Below are positions 1 to 11,730 of a stretch of DNA of 64,000 bases, piece after piece. The stretch is from Platycnemis pennipes (lineage: Eukaryota; Arthropoda; Insecta; Odonata; Platycnemididae), in assembly GCA_933228895.1 (NCBI GenBank), contig OW121846.1, positions 75,342,064 through 75,406,063 of the forward strand. The letters run 5' to 3'. The position numbers and the translations under genes are program-made. Each line of letters begins with the position of its first letter. The first letter of the stretch is position 1. The notes under the pieces are model-generated. The model saw nothing but the letters and a program-made list of their open reading frames with translations. It was not told where the DNA came from and did no database searches.

Positions 1-1520
1 AAATAGCAGACACTTGACTTCCAGGATCAATCATTATTCGACGAGGAACGATTAGCCCATGGTTATTATGGACATGAACTACTGCCGTTCCGAGAACGGT
101 CAAGTGCGTCGGATGGCAGCTAACACAAGGTGCAAGAGCAGAGGAGGGGATCTGCGTCTGTGAAGGCGGGAGAGACTCGGCCGTTTGACTCAGCGAGGAT
201 GACGACGGAATGGAAGGACGATTAAATTGCTCCGAATTTTGTTCCGAGTGCAACGTTGTATTGTGATATCTGTTGCAAATAGTACATCACATGTTCCTCT
301 GCTGACACCTCGGAGCCCAATGAACTGGCTTCAAACAATTAAGATTAATTAAGTTTTCTCGATCGTACAAAAGCCGCACGATTAGCAATGGTCAGCTCGA
401 TGTGTTTAGGGCATCTAACAAGAGAATGATTAGATGAGCGTAGAGAACAGCGTTGAATAACTCGTTGGTCTTTCTCCTTCACGAAGTGCGTATCGCCAAC
501 AGAGGTCAGCATTAGAACTCTTGCCTTTGGCAGAGGCATGTACGAAACGGAGGCCTTCGGATTAGGGCCATACGACGCTTGTAAAACCTTGATCCTTTTC
601 TTGACGAAACTGAAAAGAGTAGTAACAGAGGGAAAAAAAAGGCTCGTCACTCAATGTCTCTTCAAAGAGGGCAAGAGTTTCTGCGTCAACCACACAAGCA
701 GCTAATCTAAATAATATAAATTCCCCTAAGTCAGGAATATCTGAATTCTCAGAGCAGCATGAATTTCAGAAAAAGGATAAACGAATTGTTGCATTACCGA
801 CTGACCCCGAAGAAGAAATGGGAAATTCCAGAACTTTGTCTAGATAATCGAATCCCAGAGTTGTCATAATGCTGGCATAACTCCTTGCGTGCTGAGCCAT
901 AATGGGTTTCGCCAAATGGGACTGAAGCGTTTAACGCTGAGGCCTTTCCTTGAAGAGCGGCCTTCAAATAGGAGAATTTCTCCACCGCTGCAATGTCGGT
1001 TCTATCGTCTACCACAGACTTGAATAAATCACGGAATATACCCAATCCGAGAAAGCCTCTGAAAATCGACGCAATTCGATAGTGGGAAGGCGCGACCTTT
1101 TATTCTGCGTGGATGCATTATCTGCAGGCGAACGCTCATTTGTGGCCGAAGGATTCACTGCTCGACGAGAAATGAAATGGAAAGATAAAAATAAAACTTT
1201 TCTTCCACCTCTTCGCCCACGCACATATCCTCCGCACAGACATTTCCTTGATTACAATTATGGCAATATTCAAAAATCTTATCCTGAGCCTCGAGGAATC
1301 CTGAACAAACGGTTTCCACTTGCGAGCAGCGTATTAGAAACATCTCCAACTAAGGATGACTTAACGTGTCCGATCCGGAGCCGACGAGCTCATTAGCAAG
1401 AGAAAAAGCTGCACACAGTGCAACGAAACTGATCGCGTTTGAAACGCAATAACTTCAGCTGCGAATCAAATTGCTCCCGAGTTAACGCTCCCTTCTTTTT
1501 CACCCCTTCAGCTTCAGACA
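1..1520 (-). pseudogene. BEL/Pao retrotransposon copy A, gag and start of protease
   Basis: Read on the minus strand, a gag begins with a Met at about 1520 (MSEAEGVKKK) and shows, in order, an N-terminal QDKIFEY stretch, the typical DUF1759 block around 1010-1110 (LPTIELRRFSEAFSDW then GIFRDLFKSVVDD after a frameshift, VEKFSYLKAALQG), a linker to the zinc-knuckle region at 345-450 (RCPKHIELT, FVRSRKL), and an aspartic-protease start at 1-100 (TAVVHVHNN, IMIDPGSQ). The protease motif reads D-P-G where D-S/T-G is usual. Several frameshifts and stops break the frame. The rest of pol lies beyond the left edge. Family assignment rests on the gag block and protease together; it is a different family member from copy B, whose gag is clearly divergent. 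Confidence 0.8.
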
Positions 1521-1711
1521 TGGCTGAATGAAATATGCATGTGAAACTCCCGGAAAGAAAATAAACTTTCTCGTCATAATTGTCCCGGTTTTCGGCACCA
1601 AAAACTAGCGCAACAAGGGAAGGGAATTTAAACGGAAGAAAAACACCTAATGCGCTTACGCGCGAACACTATCCCTATATCCTCACTGTATCTGCGTACT
1701 GTATCCAACGC
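1521..1711 (-). other. junction between BEL copy A and the R4-like LINE
   Basis: About 190 bases without coding potential. They probably hold the 5' leader of BEL copy A and the 3' end of the neighbouring LINE; no LTR or poly-A tract is recognisable. Confidence 0.3.
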
Positions 1712-3530
1712 CTAGTGCAGGTCTTTTGGGCTTGAAGCAAAAAGCTTCAGGGCATCCATATAGAAAAGATGGGTGATCTTATGCTCCCTTTTTGACAGGA
1801 CACTGCATATATATCCCCTACCTCGTATCAACTGAACGGACAGTGTGAAGAGAGATAAACAGAACAGGAGGGGAATAAGGCTATCGCCTTGAAAAACGCC
1901 ACTGTGGTACCTACCTAATCCATGTAGACTGTCTTCTTGCCAGATAGTATGGCGAAGCTCGTCTTCCACAGTGGTAACAGGCGTTCGATGCAGGACACGA
2001 CCTCAGGGTGGACTTTCATGTACCTCAGGATGGCTATAATCAGCTCATGAGAGTTGGTATCAAAAGCCTTCTTGTAGTCCACCCAGCCCATTGACAGGTT
2101 ACGCTTGTATTGACAAGCGTCCTGGCTGACACCTATCAATGAGAAGGTGTCCTTGCATCCCGCGATGCCTTTCTTAGAGCCCCTCTGCTCGTACACGTCC
2201 TTCCCTACCGGTTGGACGTGGCGGAGGATAAGGTCGTTCAAGATGGAAGTGAAGGCTTTATATACGGTGTTGAGACAGGTTATAGGTTCGTAGTTCTTCG
2301 GATCGGACAAGTCTCCCTTTTTCAGTATTAAAACCATTCGCCCCTCAGTCAGCCAGGACGGAATTGGCTCCGTCTCTGACAGGAAGGATGTGAAGATTCT
2401 GGTAAGGTGTTTGTGCGTGGAAGAGAACTTTTCCACCAGAAGTTATTCACTGCATCCATTCCTGGAGCAGAGAAGTTCTTCTTGCCAGAGAAGGCCTTCT
2501 TCACATCATTTTCCGTGACTGAGATGGGATGAACCATATCCACTAGGTGGCGGTCACAAAACTCTTTAAATTGGGCAATAGCTGGAGTACCTTCGTTGAA
2601 TGGCTTCCTAGTCTCGTAGATGACCTTTCAGAAACGTTCCACCTCCGGGACAGTTGGTGGTGTTTGGACAACAGGTGGAGGGGGTCGGAAGAGGCGAGAC
2701 GGCTGAAAGGAGAAGGTGAAGTTCTCTTTCTTGGCGTTGGTCCTCTTGACTAACTTCTTCCTCGCCGTTTTAAGTGCCCGCACTCTATCCACCTCGTGCT
2801 GCTTAAGGATAAGCAGCACTCTTTTCTTTAGTGTGTGGTGGTCTCTCCGGATTGCACGTGCAATGCGATTGACCTTCGGCGTAAAGGCCTGACCGGATGA
2901 AAGGTAATCCATCACACACTGAAATCTTGACACCTGTTGTCTTGCCAGCGTGATTTTGGCATTAAGCTGTTTAAGCCGATTTGCTGCTTTAGCCTCCCAA
3001 GTGGCAGACACTCGGGGAGAGGCCAACAGTGTGGCGGCAGCATATACCACGCAGTCTATTTCCCAGAGGCTGGTCCATTCAACTGGGACAGCTGTTCGTC
3101 CCGCAGAGAAATTTTATGACGAATATTTCTCTGCCTGGTAGTCGTCTCATCGCAGTTTATCGTGCTTTCCAACCGCTTGAGTAGATCAGAATCGGCCTTC
3201 GGCTCGTCTATCTTCACCGAAAGATCGGTGGAAGCACCGGCAGTAGGAGGAGGTACATCTGCCTTTGTAGGAGATAGAGCCTTGGCCGGTGGTGTACTAC
3301 TCTGACCTTGCGGTTGGGGTGTCACTTTATTACGCAGGTGATTGGCGTAGTCACTCAGATTTTTTTTGCGATAGATAGTTATATTCAGGGTGAATCTCAC
3401 ACCACAAAAAGTACATCCTCGCCTTGTATCCCTGCGACTTGGCTCACTCGCAGCATGGCAAGCTAGAAGGTCTCCCCTCAGGGTCTCCGTCCATTCCATG
3501 CGAGCTCCCTTCTTACATGGCATAGATTTG
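1712..3530 (-). pseudogene. R4/R2-type LINE, Myb-like N-terminus and reverse transcriptase
   Basis: On the minus strand three frames join into one LINE protein. The N-terminal part (3523-3056) holds a Myb/SANT-like stretch (MEWTETLRGDLLACH) and a CTFCGVRF cysteine pair. A basic, proline-rich linker follows (3050-2628). The reverse transcriptase (2545-1712) shows VTENDVKKAFSGKKN, APGMDAVNNFWWK, ILKKGDLSDPKNYEPITCLN, the WVDYKKAFDT block, GVFQGDSLIPLLFCL and the catalytic block FYMDALKLFA. The pattern (KKGDL, RGSKKG, YKKAFDT, GVFQGDS) is that of the R2/R4 group of LINEs with a restriction-like endonuclease, whose C-terminal nuclease is missing here. Frameshifts lie near 2430 and 1915-1970. The second catalytic aspartate is alanine, so it could not polymerise. 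Confidence 0.75.
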
Positions 3531-3762
3531 CCACACCCAACTTTAGTAGGGCACTCATCCGAGAAGGGGCCGGTTGTGGGTGACTTTCCTGGTACTCTCT
3601 TTAGGAACCAGTAGAGCCGCGAGTGGGGTGGTTAGCCCACAAGCAGACGGCAACCACTAGCCGACCGAAGCCGTTACCGGGGACGCCACGAGGAGGCCGG
3701 TGGTCCGTTTTTGACCCCTTATTTATTTATTATTTATTCATTTATTATTATTTTTTGGTCTT
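3531..3762 (-). repeat. GC-rich LINE 5' leader followed by a (TTTA)n tract
   Basis: 3531-3717 is GC-rich and non-coding and directly precedes the N-terminus of the R4-like LINE on the minus strand, so it is probably its 5' leader. 3718-3762 is a simple TTTA/TTAT tract. Confidence 0.45.
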
Positions 3763-3835
3763 TCTAATGCTTAGTTCACCTGGATTTTATCTATAAATCT
3801 TTAATAGGTACTTTTTTATGTAACCTATTGGAAGG

Positions 3836-3897
3836 TTCAAAATAACCCTAGCCGTCGATGAACCTCAAAAATATATGTATACTACTACTACTACTAG
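3836..3897 (+). repeat. detached 3' tail of an I-type LINE with (ACT)n
   Basis: The stretch reads ...CTAGCCGTCGATGAACC... followed by a run of ACT triplets. The same conserved string plus a TAC/ACT tail ends LINE copy 2 (25328-25385). Only the last ~60 bases of the element are present, as expected of extreme 5' truncation. Confidence 0.55.
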
Positions 3898-4339
3898 CAG
3901 GTAAAATTATTGGCTGCTTCTCATCTTCACTGTACACAGTGTTCTTTAACCTTCCTCCAACACGGATACATAGTCTATCAAATATAGCGCTCGATTATAT
4001 TAAGGGGCTTCAATTGCGTAAATGTTTATTTTTCAATGCCAGATACATCTCTTAAGAAAATAGGTCTTCTGAACAAAATGAATCCACACTAAGCACGTAT
4101 GAAGTATTTCATCCAGTGTTGCATGGAGAAATTAGAAATAGGAAGCTTCCACAAGAATTTTAGTATGATTCTGTTCATTATTTGAGTATCTAATTCCTTT
4201 CTCAGAAATCTAAAACAGAAAACAGATACACGCAAAACTTGTGTAGCGATGATTATTTATCAATTAAATCCCACACTGCCGGTTTCGTGACAGTACTGAT
4301 ATATGCGACATTTATAACTTTTGTTCCTCTGTCATTTTT
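3898..4339. other. AT-rich gap, nothing recognised
   Basis: No convincing reading frame, terminal repeat or RNA gene. It lies between the LINE tail and the truncated 3' side of BEL copy B. Confidence 0.5.
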
Positions 4340-6707
4340 TTAAAGTGGATCGGAAGACGGCAAAGGTTTATTTGAAGCAGTTAGTCGTGAGGGCCCTCTC
4401 CACCAGAGTTCTGATTTGAGTAATTCAGACGGAGTGATGTCTCTCGAAATTGCATCCTCCGGGTTGACTGCAGAGGGAACATGATGCCAAATAGCATCGG
4501 GCAAGACGTTTAAGATTTCTGAGCAACGGTTGGCGACAAATGTTTGACATCTTGAAGGTTGAGCCCTCAACCAATACAATACGTCTAACGAATCTGACCA
4601 AATGTGTACAGGAGCATGGGTTAAATTGAGAATATTCGAGAAATGTTTTGCTAAACGAGCAGCTAGCAATGCTGCACAAAGCACTAGTCTTGGAATGCTA
4701 ACAGTTTTAATTGGAGCAACCTTACTTTTAGAAGAAATCGGCGTTAAAATACAACTTTGATCAGTAGCAACTCTGAGGTAAACAGCAGCACCAAAAGCTC
4801 TTATGGAGAATCTGAAAAAGCATGAATTTCAGCAAGTGTAGCCTTTGGAGTAAAATTAATCCATCTAGAAAATCTAGAAACTGAAAGATCTGGAAGTGAA
4901 AAATATTAATTCTTCCATAATATTGCAGCCGAATCAGGAAGCTCAGAATCTCAATCAGTTTTTACCAGCCACAATGCTTGCATGTATATTTTATAAATAT
5001 TGGAAAGAACGTTTGGTTATCAATTTTGTGAAGCCTGAATTAATACTTATCCGGGAATAAAAATAATCCTGCGGGACCCAGAATAAGCCAAGCACAACCT
5101 TCGTCCTGGGTTCCGGAAGCGGAAGTATGCCAGAATCAGCTGCAATAACATCCTTTGGCAACCGCTCCAGAAGATCCGGGTTGTTAGCAGCCCATTTGCG
5201 CAGAGGAAAGCCGCCCACCATCAGCAAGTTGATCAGCTCCTCTTGTTTGCGGTGAGCGTCGGTACGCCCCTTCATCCCCAGCCCCTTGCTTTGCTTTAAT
5301 TGCCAGGAATGTGGTCACATTGCTCCTAGATGTAAGGGTGAACCCACATTCCCAAAATACGCGAAGAAATAACACGAGGACGATTTTTGGAAGTTTCCTT
5401 CGCATTGTGTTAACTGTGACGGCCCGCATCCTGTATACTCTCCGTATAGATCTCCTCATAAAATACAGGAACAGTAGAGGGGTATTGGGCGCCTTCATGG
5501 GCTAGTTGTGTAACACATCGATTGACTATGTAAGGTGAGCACGCCAAACAATAAGTTACAGTTTTGCGTTGGTAGGAAAGGATCATTCGTATTAAATCTC
5601 CACAATATTTTCTGTAAATTTTGGTCACGTTCATCCACTAATACCTGGCGAACCATTTTCTCATTGTCTGCGGTAAATGCAAAACAATAACTTCGCATAC
5701 GTAGGACAGCATCAGGTAGGTCAGGTAATAAATTGGGACCTATATGCAACTTATCGTTAAGGAATAATCAATCCTCTGTCAGTTCTTTGAGAACCATAAA
5801 AGACAACTCGTAACTTAGTTGATGAGCTGGATTGTTTCCATACTCCATGGTGAGTAAGATAAAAACCGTAATCTAACTCTTTTTGTTGAGGTACTAGCTT
5901 AATATGCTACAGGTTGATATACTCATGCATGAAGGATTTATATTTCTCGTGCAAAGTGTCATCATTCAGAAATCTTCTACCCATCTGATTCCGCATCCTC
6001 GTAGCTGACGAATTGGAACTGCCAATTCGGATTTTATCGGCAGTTTCACCATCCATCAAATGGAATTGAAATTTCAGGTTTTCCATCAATGGAATACGAA
6101 CGATCCATCTGAAACTTAGATTGTAATTAGAAATAAAGTTTTCACTTTCCTGTTCACCCGGAGTGAGTATATTCTTGGGAGGTTGGTAGTCTTCTAGTTC
6201 CCAGAATTTCCTGAGAAGTTCCTTCAGGTTCTTTCTCTCTAGGCAGTGAAGAACAGTTGTAGAATCAGTAGGATCGTGCTGATGTGTATTGACATATCCA
6301 GACAGCATCCAACCAAGTGTAGTCAGCGTAGCTATTGGCTCACCTGAACCCCCTTTCTTTACCTGGTCCTTAACAATCTTGGCGTGAAATTCGGCGCTAA
6401 GTAGTAGGTCTATCTCCCTTTTTTCATATCACAGCGAGTCTGCTAGGAGTAGTCCTTGGAGATGTTTCTAGTCGGATAAAGCAATGTTATTGTCTGAAAT
6501 ATATGAAGAAATTTTTGAAACTACCAAAGCGTCTACTTCGCACGAAAATGTAGAATCAAAATGGTATGGAAAATGAGACTTTTTACAGACGGCTTGCTTA
6601 CCTCCCACCAGGTCCATTTCCCCGTAGTAGTAGTTTTGGTTTTTTAAGGTGCGTCGACGGCTTAAGTCATTTTGCACCTTGTCAAAATATTTTATGAACG
6701 AGTACAT
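4340..6707 (-). pseudogene. BEL/Pao copy B, pol (protease end, RT, RNase H)
   Basis: Minus-strand blocks occur in normal pol order. End of protease at 6707-6480 (FSCEVDALVVSKISSYIS). Linker at 6460-6180 (LLSAEFHAKIV, LGWMLSGYV, LRKFWELEDYQPP). RT at 5750-5455 (LRMRSYCFAFTADNE, ILWRFN, VTYCLACSPYIVNRC). RT end at 5262-5000 (TDAHRKQEELINLLMVGG, VLGLFWVPQD). RNase H at 4684-4340 (VHIWSDSLDVLYWLRAQPSR, HHVPSAVNPEDAISR, ELWWRGPS). Integrase and LTR are absent, so the element is truncated at about 4340. The Y-x-D-D region is interrupted by a foreign gag piece. The gag of the same element lies at 12270-13790, beyond the inserted LINE. Confidence 0.85.
5262..5440 (+). pseudogene. internal gag zinc-knuckle fragment of an I-type LINE inside the BEL RT
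   Basis: The plus strand reads VRPFIPSPLLCFNCQECGH, then IAPRC, a degraded second knuckle and CVNCDGPHPVYS. This matches the ORF1 zinc-knuckle region of the three LINE copies in this window (PFIPNPMRCFQC, CVNC..HPV.S). The first knuckle keeps C-x2-C-x4-H-x4-C. Neither end of the LINE is present. The BEL RT reads up to about 5262 on one side and from about 5440 on the other, so the piece replaces or interrupts the catalytic YxDD region. Confidence 0.75.
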
Positions 6708-6760
6708 ATGCTCATTAAAAAGTGAGAATGTAACAATATAGGTATGCTAAAATGTTAAAG

Positions 6761-9700
6761 TTAAATTTTTTTAAATATAGAGGTATCTTTCAAGAAGGAA
6801 AGTAAACGGTCGATCATTTTGGAGTCATTTCCTAGGATTTGTCCTAGATTGCCCACAACGTTCAATCTTTCTCTCGCGGCACGATAGACATAACACTCCG
6901 TCAGGAGGTGTCTCACAGTGAGGGGGGAGTCGCACCGATCACAACGGGGTGGGATCTTCTCCTCCGTAAAGAGGTAAGAGTGGGTCAGGGCACTGTGCCC
7001 TATCCTCAACCGTGTGATGACAACTTCCTCCCTCCGGGTCCTCCCAACTGAAGTGGGCCACATTGCTATGTCGGCCTTAACTTCATGTAACTTGTTTGTG
7101 GTTTGTTGATTCCAAGTTTCCCTCCACTGCTGAAGACATACATTCCTCAAAGCAGCCCTCAGATCCTCCACAGGTACTTGTGCCACGGCAGTGTTGGCCT
7201 CACGCAACGCCTCTTTAGCGGCGAAGTCCGCTGCCTCATTCCCTGCTATCCCCACATGTCCGGGGACCCATAAGAACTCGATATGGATTCCTTTCTTCTC
7301 GAGGGACATTAGGCTACACTGAATATCCTGGATAATAGGATGCATTGGGGAAAAGCGGGAAATGCCCTGCAGTGCACTCATGGAGTCACTGCAGACCAGA
7401 AAGGACGCATTACGTCCCTTAATCCCGCGCAGAGCCATCCTTATAGCAAGGAGTTCCGCTGTGTACATACTACACATGGGATTCAACCTTGCCCTAATGA
7501 CTCCGTGGTGGGCTGAGGTCACCGCGCACGCACATGCCTCCTCCGTCTTCGAACCGTCCGTGTATACGGCGGTGATGTCGGACCGTGCGTTAATAATCTC
7601 TTGGAAAGAGCGCTGGTACTCGGCAACAATGGTGGAAGACTTGTAGTATCTCTGTAAGCTGAAGTTACAGACTGGCTGATTTACTTGCCACGGAGGTATT
7701 CTGAAATGCTCGACTTGGTTTAATTCAGGGAGCGAAATACCGTAGTCCTCGTTAAAAGACTTAAATCGCACACTTAGTGGTCTTGTGGACCGTGTTCTTC
7801 TATTAAAAATATCAATAAAACGGGGGTTAAAAACGATATTAAAACAAGGATGATCCTTATAGGCTAAAACCTTGGCGACATAGTTGCACATGAGTATATT
7901 TCTCCTGATATTCAGCGGAGGCTCGCCCGACTCTGCATAAATACTCAGTACTGGAGAGGTACGGAAGGCACCAATTGCCATCCGTAGCCCACCATTATGC
8001 ACCGTTGACAATGGTCGTAAATATGACTCCCGGGCAGAAGAATATACTATGGAACCATAGTCCAATTTTGACCGTACTAGGGCGCGGTACAGTAAAGTTA
8101 GGGTTGAGCGGTCGGCTCCCCACGTCGTATTTGATAAAAACCTTAAAATATTTAGTCTTCATACATCTGTCCTTTAAAGATCTTATGTGCTCTCGCCAAT
8201 TCAACTGGTAGTCTAAAAGCATGCCGAGGAACTTTATTTCTGGGACGTAGGTTAGGTACGTGTTCCCCAAACGCAATGGCGGCGGTAGGTGTAGTCCTCT
8301 CAAGCGGTAGAAATGCATGCATTTTGTCTTTTCAGCCGAAAAGCGAAATCCATTATTCGAGGCCCAGGTGTGGAGTTTGTTCAAGGTCATCTGTATTTGC
8401 CTTGAAGCACTGACCAGCTTGGACGATCGGCAAAAAATTGCTAGATCGTCAACAAACAAGGACCCCATCAATGGTGCTTGGATACATTCTGCTACGTCAT
8501 TTATCGCGATGGCAAAGAGTGTTACGCTCAAGACGGAGCCCTGTGGTACTCCGTTCTCTTGGACGTAAGAGTCGGACAGGCAGTTTCCAATTCTGACTTT
8601 AAACGTACGGTAGTTAAAAATTTTTTTATAAATATGGGTAAATTCCCTTTAAAACCCCAATCATACAAAGCCTTTATAACCTTCTGGCGCCAGACCCAGT
8701 CGTATGCCTTCTCCAAGTCAAAGAATACGGCAACGACGTGCTGGCGGAGAAGAAATGCTTCTTGGAAAAAATTGTCCGCGCGCCCTAAATGGTCGACGGT
8801 AGATCGACCGCGCCTAAAGCCACACTGACTGCTGGAGAAAAGATTTCTTCGCTCAAGGCACCAGACTAGGCGACGATTTACCATTCTCTCCGTAAGCTTA
8901 CATAGGCAGCTTGTTAGCGAGATCGGTCGGTAGCTCTTTGGATCTGACCTATCTTTCCCCTGCTTATGGATGGGTATCACTACCGACTCCCTCCAGGACT
9001 GAGGGAAAGAACCCTCCGACCATACTTGGTTGAAGGTTTGAAGGGCCTCCGACAAAGCTGCTTCCGGTAGATTCCGGAGGAAGGCATTATGTATTTGGTC
9101 AAGTCCTGGAGAGGTATCCCGGGAGTCCGCAATTGCGGCCTTCAGCTCCCACAGCGAGAATGGTTCGTTGTAGTCATGGGTTTCACGTGCCTCGCAAAAG
9201 CTGACATCGGTCTCTTCGCAACGCTTTTTTACGGCTGCAAACGCAGCATCGTAAGACGCGTTACTGGAGATCTCGGCAAGTTGTCTGCCAAAAGCTTCAC
9301 TTATTTTCTGAGGGGACGTGAGCACCCTGTTTCCAATATTCAAGCATGAGACTCCGTATCGCTGACCAGCTCCTGATATGCATCTCACCTTACTCCAAAC
9401 TTGTGTAAGGGGTGTCTTATGGTTAATGTTGGACACGTACTCCATCCAAGATGATCTTTTGGCTTCTTTTACGACCTGCCTAGCTTTGGCTCGTAGGCGT
9501 CTGAAAGATGCTAGATTACGTGCAGTGGGGTATTTGTTGAAAATCCGCAACGCTCTCTTCCGAAGCCTTGCTTTTGAGCACTCCTCGTTCCACAACGGCA
9601 CGGGCGGTCGAGTGGTACGGCCTGATGTCCGTGGAACGCTGCAATTTGCTGCTTCGACAATGGCCTTGGAGAGGTTATCAATGTTGCGTAGGGAATCGTT

Positions 9701-10456
9701 ACTGACATCGTGTTTGTAGTAAAACATCTTATTAAAAAGAGGCCAGTCGGCTCTCTGGATGACCCAGTTGCTCGGTCTGATTAAATTTGTAATTAAATCA
9801 CGGTCACGATGAATTAAAATGGGGAAATGGTCGCTACCACAAAGATCGGCATAAACGGACATTGTCATCTTATTCGTAAGACTGCTCGAACCAATGCATA
9901 GATCAATTGAGGAGAATTCCCCATTAAAACTGTTGTAACGGGTGTTTTCCCCGTTGTTTAATAAGTAAAGGTTGAAACTATTTATAAAATCGGATACAAT
10001 ACGTCCCCTCTTGTTACATTGTGCCCTTGAACTTCCCCATAGGGAGTCGTGGGCGTTAAAATCGCCCATAAGGATGAATGGGCTAGGCAGCTGTCGGACA
10101 AGGGCTTCGAGATTGCACCTAGTTACTGGTGCACCCTCAGGAAAGTAAATATTGCACAAAGTTATTTTTTCCGGGATATAAACAGTCACCGCAACTGCTT
10201 GGAACGGTGTCCTCAATTGAATTCGAGAGGTGTAAAGGGCCTCCCGAATCGCAATTGCAACTCCACCTTGGGCTCGTTGCCCGCTGGTGTCGTCAAATCT
10301 AAAAACTGTATATCCCTTTATCACACCCTTGTCTGTGTCTTTAAGGTGAGTCTCCGGTAGACGCATGCAAGAGGGTCTGAGATCGTGAATTAAAACCGCC
10401 ATCTCCTCCTTATGCCTGTAAAAACCATTGCAGTTCCACTGCAGGATAAAAACCAT
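6761..10456 (-). pseudogene. I-type LINE copy 1 ORF2: endonuclease, reverse transcriptase, RNase H
   Basis: The minus-strand frame opens with MVFILQWNCNGFYRHKEE, the apurinic-type endonuclease start, followed by LPETHL, ILMGDFNAHDSLWGSS and GSDHFPI (catalytic E, D/N and SDH blocks). The RT follows (SYRPISLTSCLCKLTE, QCGFRRGRSTVDHL, FFDLEKAYDWVW, NGVPQGSVLS, LFVDDLAIFCRSS). RNase H lies at about 7600-7200 (YTDGSK, YTAELLAIRMAL, CSDSMSALQGIS, VPGHVGIAGNEAAD). A C-terminal cysteine cluster (CDRCDSPLTVRHLLTEC) is also seen. The RNase H places it in the I-like clades rather than Jockey proper. Two frameshifts, near 8600 and 8090, are the only clear lesions. Confidence 0.85.
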
Positions 10457-10540
10457 AAATAAATAAAATAAATATATATATATATATAAAATAAATAGAT
10501 ATATAATAACTTAGTTAAAATCGAGCGGTAAACGTCCGTT

Positions 10541-11730
10541 TATGTTCGTCTAATGCGGTACTTTTTCCCCTTTATTTTTATGGAGCGGGCTTCACTCTCA
10601 GAAGAATTGTCATCCTCGTCCATTGCCTCCGGCCTTGGCTGTTTCGCCGTACCGGAGGGTTCGGAGGAGGGAGTTTTTCCCCGCTTAACGGGGGCGGCCC
10701 CCGATGCAGTTTTTATTGGGTTCTTCTTGGGAGAACCCGGTTTTTGGATCGTTTCAACACTATCAGCCTTTCTTTTGTCGGCCTTGATATTTTCTTCTCT
10801 CTTTTAAGGTAGTTCCGTCTGTGTTGACACATTGCATTTTTTAACTGCAGCTATGGTCGCAAAGGAGCGGGAAAAAGTAGGCGCGAGCTCAGCCGCGAGC
10901 ATCACTTATCAAGTCTTAATTTCCATTATCTTCCTCTTTTCTTTCATTTTAGGGCAATCGCGAGAGAACACTGGGTGAGCTCCATAGCAATTCACGCACA
11001 TTGGTTCTGCTTCACACACATCATCCTCGTGCTTTGCTTTGCCACAGCGAGGGCATGTGGCCTTGCCCTCGCATCTCGTCGCGATATGCCCAAATCGTTG
11101 ACACTGGAAACATCTCATAGGGTTGGGAATGAAGGGCCTCACTGGAACCGCTTCGTACCCAATGAAGACTGTCAGGAAGCTGGTCAAGAGCGAATGTCAG
11201 GAGAACGGATGTGGTAGGCTGGGTTTCCCCGTTCCGTTTGCGGGTGATGTGACGAGCACCCGTGACACCTTGTGGGGCCATTTCTCTCGCGATCTCGGCA
11301 TCGTCGACGTATAGAAGGTCGTAATGGCTCACAACTCCCCGACTTGAGTTCAGGGAACGGTGTGCCTCAACCACTACCGGAAGATTGTTAAAAGTTTTTA
11401 CATTTAACAGCTTTTCGCTTTGGGCATTGTTTGCAGTTTCTATAAGAAGGGAACCATCTCTCAAATTTCGCCATTTTAATTTCTCCTGGCACTAATGAGG
11501 TGAATAATTTCTTTATCAGAAAAGGAGAGAGTTTCTTCAGGGACTCTCCTTCTCCACTGCACTTCATCACGAGATATTTATTGCTCGTCCTTACTATATT
11601 TCCCCCGTCCGTATCCGAACGGGATTTTTTTGGTTTTGGTGTGGGTGTATTATCAATGCCAAAAGAACACTTCGTCCCCCGGCCTCCCCACCCACCACGG
11701 AGCCACACATTCGGGACGCCGCACCGCAAA
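10541..11730 (-). pseudogene. I-type LINE copy 1 ORF1 (gag-like RNA-binding protein)
   Basis: Minus strand. An N-terminal part (VRTSNKYLVMKCSGEGESLK) leads by a frameshift near 11460 into DGSLLIETANNAQSEKLL and VVSHYDLLYVDDAEIARE, then by a second shift near 11190 into three CCHC knuckles (CFQCQRFGHIATRC, CPRCGKAKHEDDVC, CVNCYGAHPVFSRDC). A proline/serine/lysine-rich tail ends in a stop at about 10541. Such a protein coats the element RNA. The same layout and motifs recur in copies 2 and 3. The exact start codon is uncertain because the frame is open through GC-rich leader sequence. Confidence 0.75.

Noticed and set aside
1082..1396. A 104-codon plus-strand frame
   Set aside because: It is opposite to the BEL copy A gag, whose blocks are recognisable on the minus strand.
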